Assembly (NCBI RefSeq): GCF_003073045.1
Contig: NC_037600.1
Coordinates: 15,702,352 to 15,766,351 of the forward strand
Direction: 5' to 3'
From: Pomacea canaliculata
Lineage: Eukaryota; Mollusca; Gastropoda; Architaenioglossa; Ampullariidae
DNA length: 64,000 nt
Of the stretch, positions 62,649 to 64,000 are shown one piece after another; within the stretch, counting starts at the first letter, position 1; every line of letters begins with the position of its first letter. Below the pieces are notes generated by a model. The model searched no databases. It was given only the letters and a program-made list of their open reading frames with translations, and had not been told where the DNA came from. A program made the translations under genes and the position numbers.

Positions 62649-64000
62649 CATGATGCCAAATGCATTATAAACATTCTTGTACTACTTATACTGGCTTAGT
62701 GAGGATTTTATTATTATTATATTTATGTTATTTTGTTTTGTTAGTAAACAGGGCAACTTCTTACAGCAAATTCATTTTGTTTATTTGTGTAAAGAACACG
62801 TAATTGTCTGGACCCGCAAGTGTGTTCAAGAGAGTGAGCGAGAGACACGGTACTAACGTATCGTGACCCACCAACCCAAACGTCGTGATCTCTTTTATTC
62901 CTGAATGAGTTAAGAGTGCATCCGCCACACCCTCTTACACAATTTTTACAGGACAAGACTTTAACCTCTCAGAGTCGAACCAACAAAGACGTTCACCTTC
63001 GCAGTCACGTGTTCTTTAACCCCCTACTCCCCCGTGCACTATTAGCGATTTTTGTAAGTGTCACACACCACCCACTTCGTTCTTAATGAAGAACAACAAA
63101 ATATCATTTTGACGAAAATTTATTTACCCCAACAGAAGAACATTTCCCTGAGCACCTGTCTAACGACATGAGTCTAGCTCCTCCAATGCAACCATTAAAG
63201 ACAGTACCCAGCCTATAAAACTTCCACAGAAAGTGATACCCGTGAAATCCCTTTGACGTCTGTCCGATTTCACTTTAGCTCTTTTAATTAATTAATTAAA
63301 TTGAATGATTGTTGCCTAAGTTTTACTGACTCCATGGAACTGGGTCTGTGGGGGATACCCACGTCAACAAAATACCGGACAGGCCCGAAGCTCGTTCCTT
63401 CTATAAAGTTTTCTCGCACGAAGCAGTCAGGGTCTTCACACCAAGAGGACACATCCCTGCGTTCAGACTGCGAAAGACAGCTGCGTGTGACAATAACGAT
63501 ATCCCTACCTGATCTACGGTGATGGTCTATTAAAACAATTCTTCAAGTTCTCCTTCGGAAAAGAATACATTGCCTTCGTAACGACGGAATCAGTCATTCA
63601 ATGAAATTTTGGATCCGTTGTCAATTTGATGAGTTTACAGTATGTCTTGAGTTGTAGCAGCAGTTATTACAAAGATTTGTTTGACCAACCATGTGACTGA
63701 CTTTATTTGTGTCCCCATGTAACCTTGTCACCTTGTTATATCACTCGTCAGAGCTGCTCAATGTGAACAAAGGTCAGCTCGTTGCTTTTCCATGCCAGTT
63801 AGCTCAGTGCGTTTTCTTTGTCAAACCATTCCCTTTCGTAATCCTTTCCATTAAACTTATAAAATCACGTGCCCAAGCGCCTGAGACCGCGACGGCCTAT
63901 AGCAAAAGAAATACCATACTGCACAGTACACGCCACACCTGTACCATTAGCGAGCATGCAGTGTCACACTCACCTCTTCTTCAGCCGACATATATATCTA
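62649..64000 (+). promoter_or_regulatory. 5' region of a sixth plus-strand copy
   Basis: After P5 the shared downstream block (62.70-63.30 kb) is followed by ATACCGGACAGGCCCGAAGC (63381), CCCTGCGTTCAGACTGCG, CCTGATCTACG|GT at 63519 and a TATAAAATCACGTGCCC variant near 63857. By spacing in P4 and P5, exon 1 of the next copy would start a few hundred bases beyond the window. Confidence 0.55.

Overview
This is animal nuclear DNA, not bacterial: AT-rich, with small exons between GT-AG introns, many microsatellites, and LINE, tRNA-SINE, hAT and pogo/Tigger DNA elements. The repeats suggest a lophotrochozoan, perhaps a gastropod mollusc; this is an inference from style only. No rRNA, tRNA gene, CRISPR or virus-derived element was found.

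The window holds a clustered family of one gene type, recognisable by shared exons. The product is an about 420-447 residue S-adenosylmethionine-dependent methyltransferase of the SABATH type (Pfam Methyltransf_7), best known from plants (salicylate, benzoate, jasmonate, gibberellin and farnesoate carboxyl methyltransferases, caffeine synthases). Every copy has the same eight coding exons at the same phases, preceded by a basic, Ser/Thr-rich leader that looks like a mitochondrial transit peptide.

Layout. Minus strand, left: M1 (exon 1 and 14 bases of exon 2; rest lies left of the window), M2 (5198-10381, complete but frameshifted in exon 7), M3 (13499-18766, intact). A 4 kb divergent intergenic region follows (18.8-22.8 kb). 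Plus strand, right: P1 (22796-27254, intact, more divergent), P2 (29239-32623, intact; the best reference copy), P3 (33991-43444, broken by a Tigger in exon 1 and indels in exon 8, also carrying a LINE in intron 4 and a hAT in intron 5), P4 (48502-53399) and P5 (58006-62648), both riddled with small indels, and the 5' region only of a sixth copy at the right edge. Loose relic exons lie at 12.8 kb (plus strand) and 44.3-45.0 kb (minus strand).

M3, P1 and P2 read cleanly from ATG to stop. M1, M2 and P1 form one looser group; M3 and P2-P5 another, with a longer exon 6. A shared SINE fragment in intron 4 of P3, P4 and P5 but not P2 orders the duplications. From about 49.6 kb, and strongly after 50.6 kb, the sequence differs from its left-hand paralogues mostly by one- and two-base indels in exons and introns alike; this looks more like an unpolished long-read assembly than biology, so pseudogene status of P4 and P5 is not safe.
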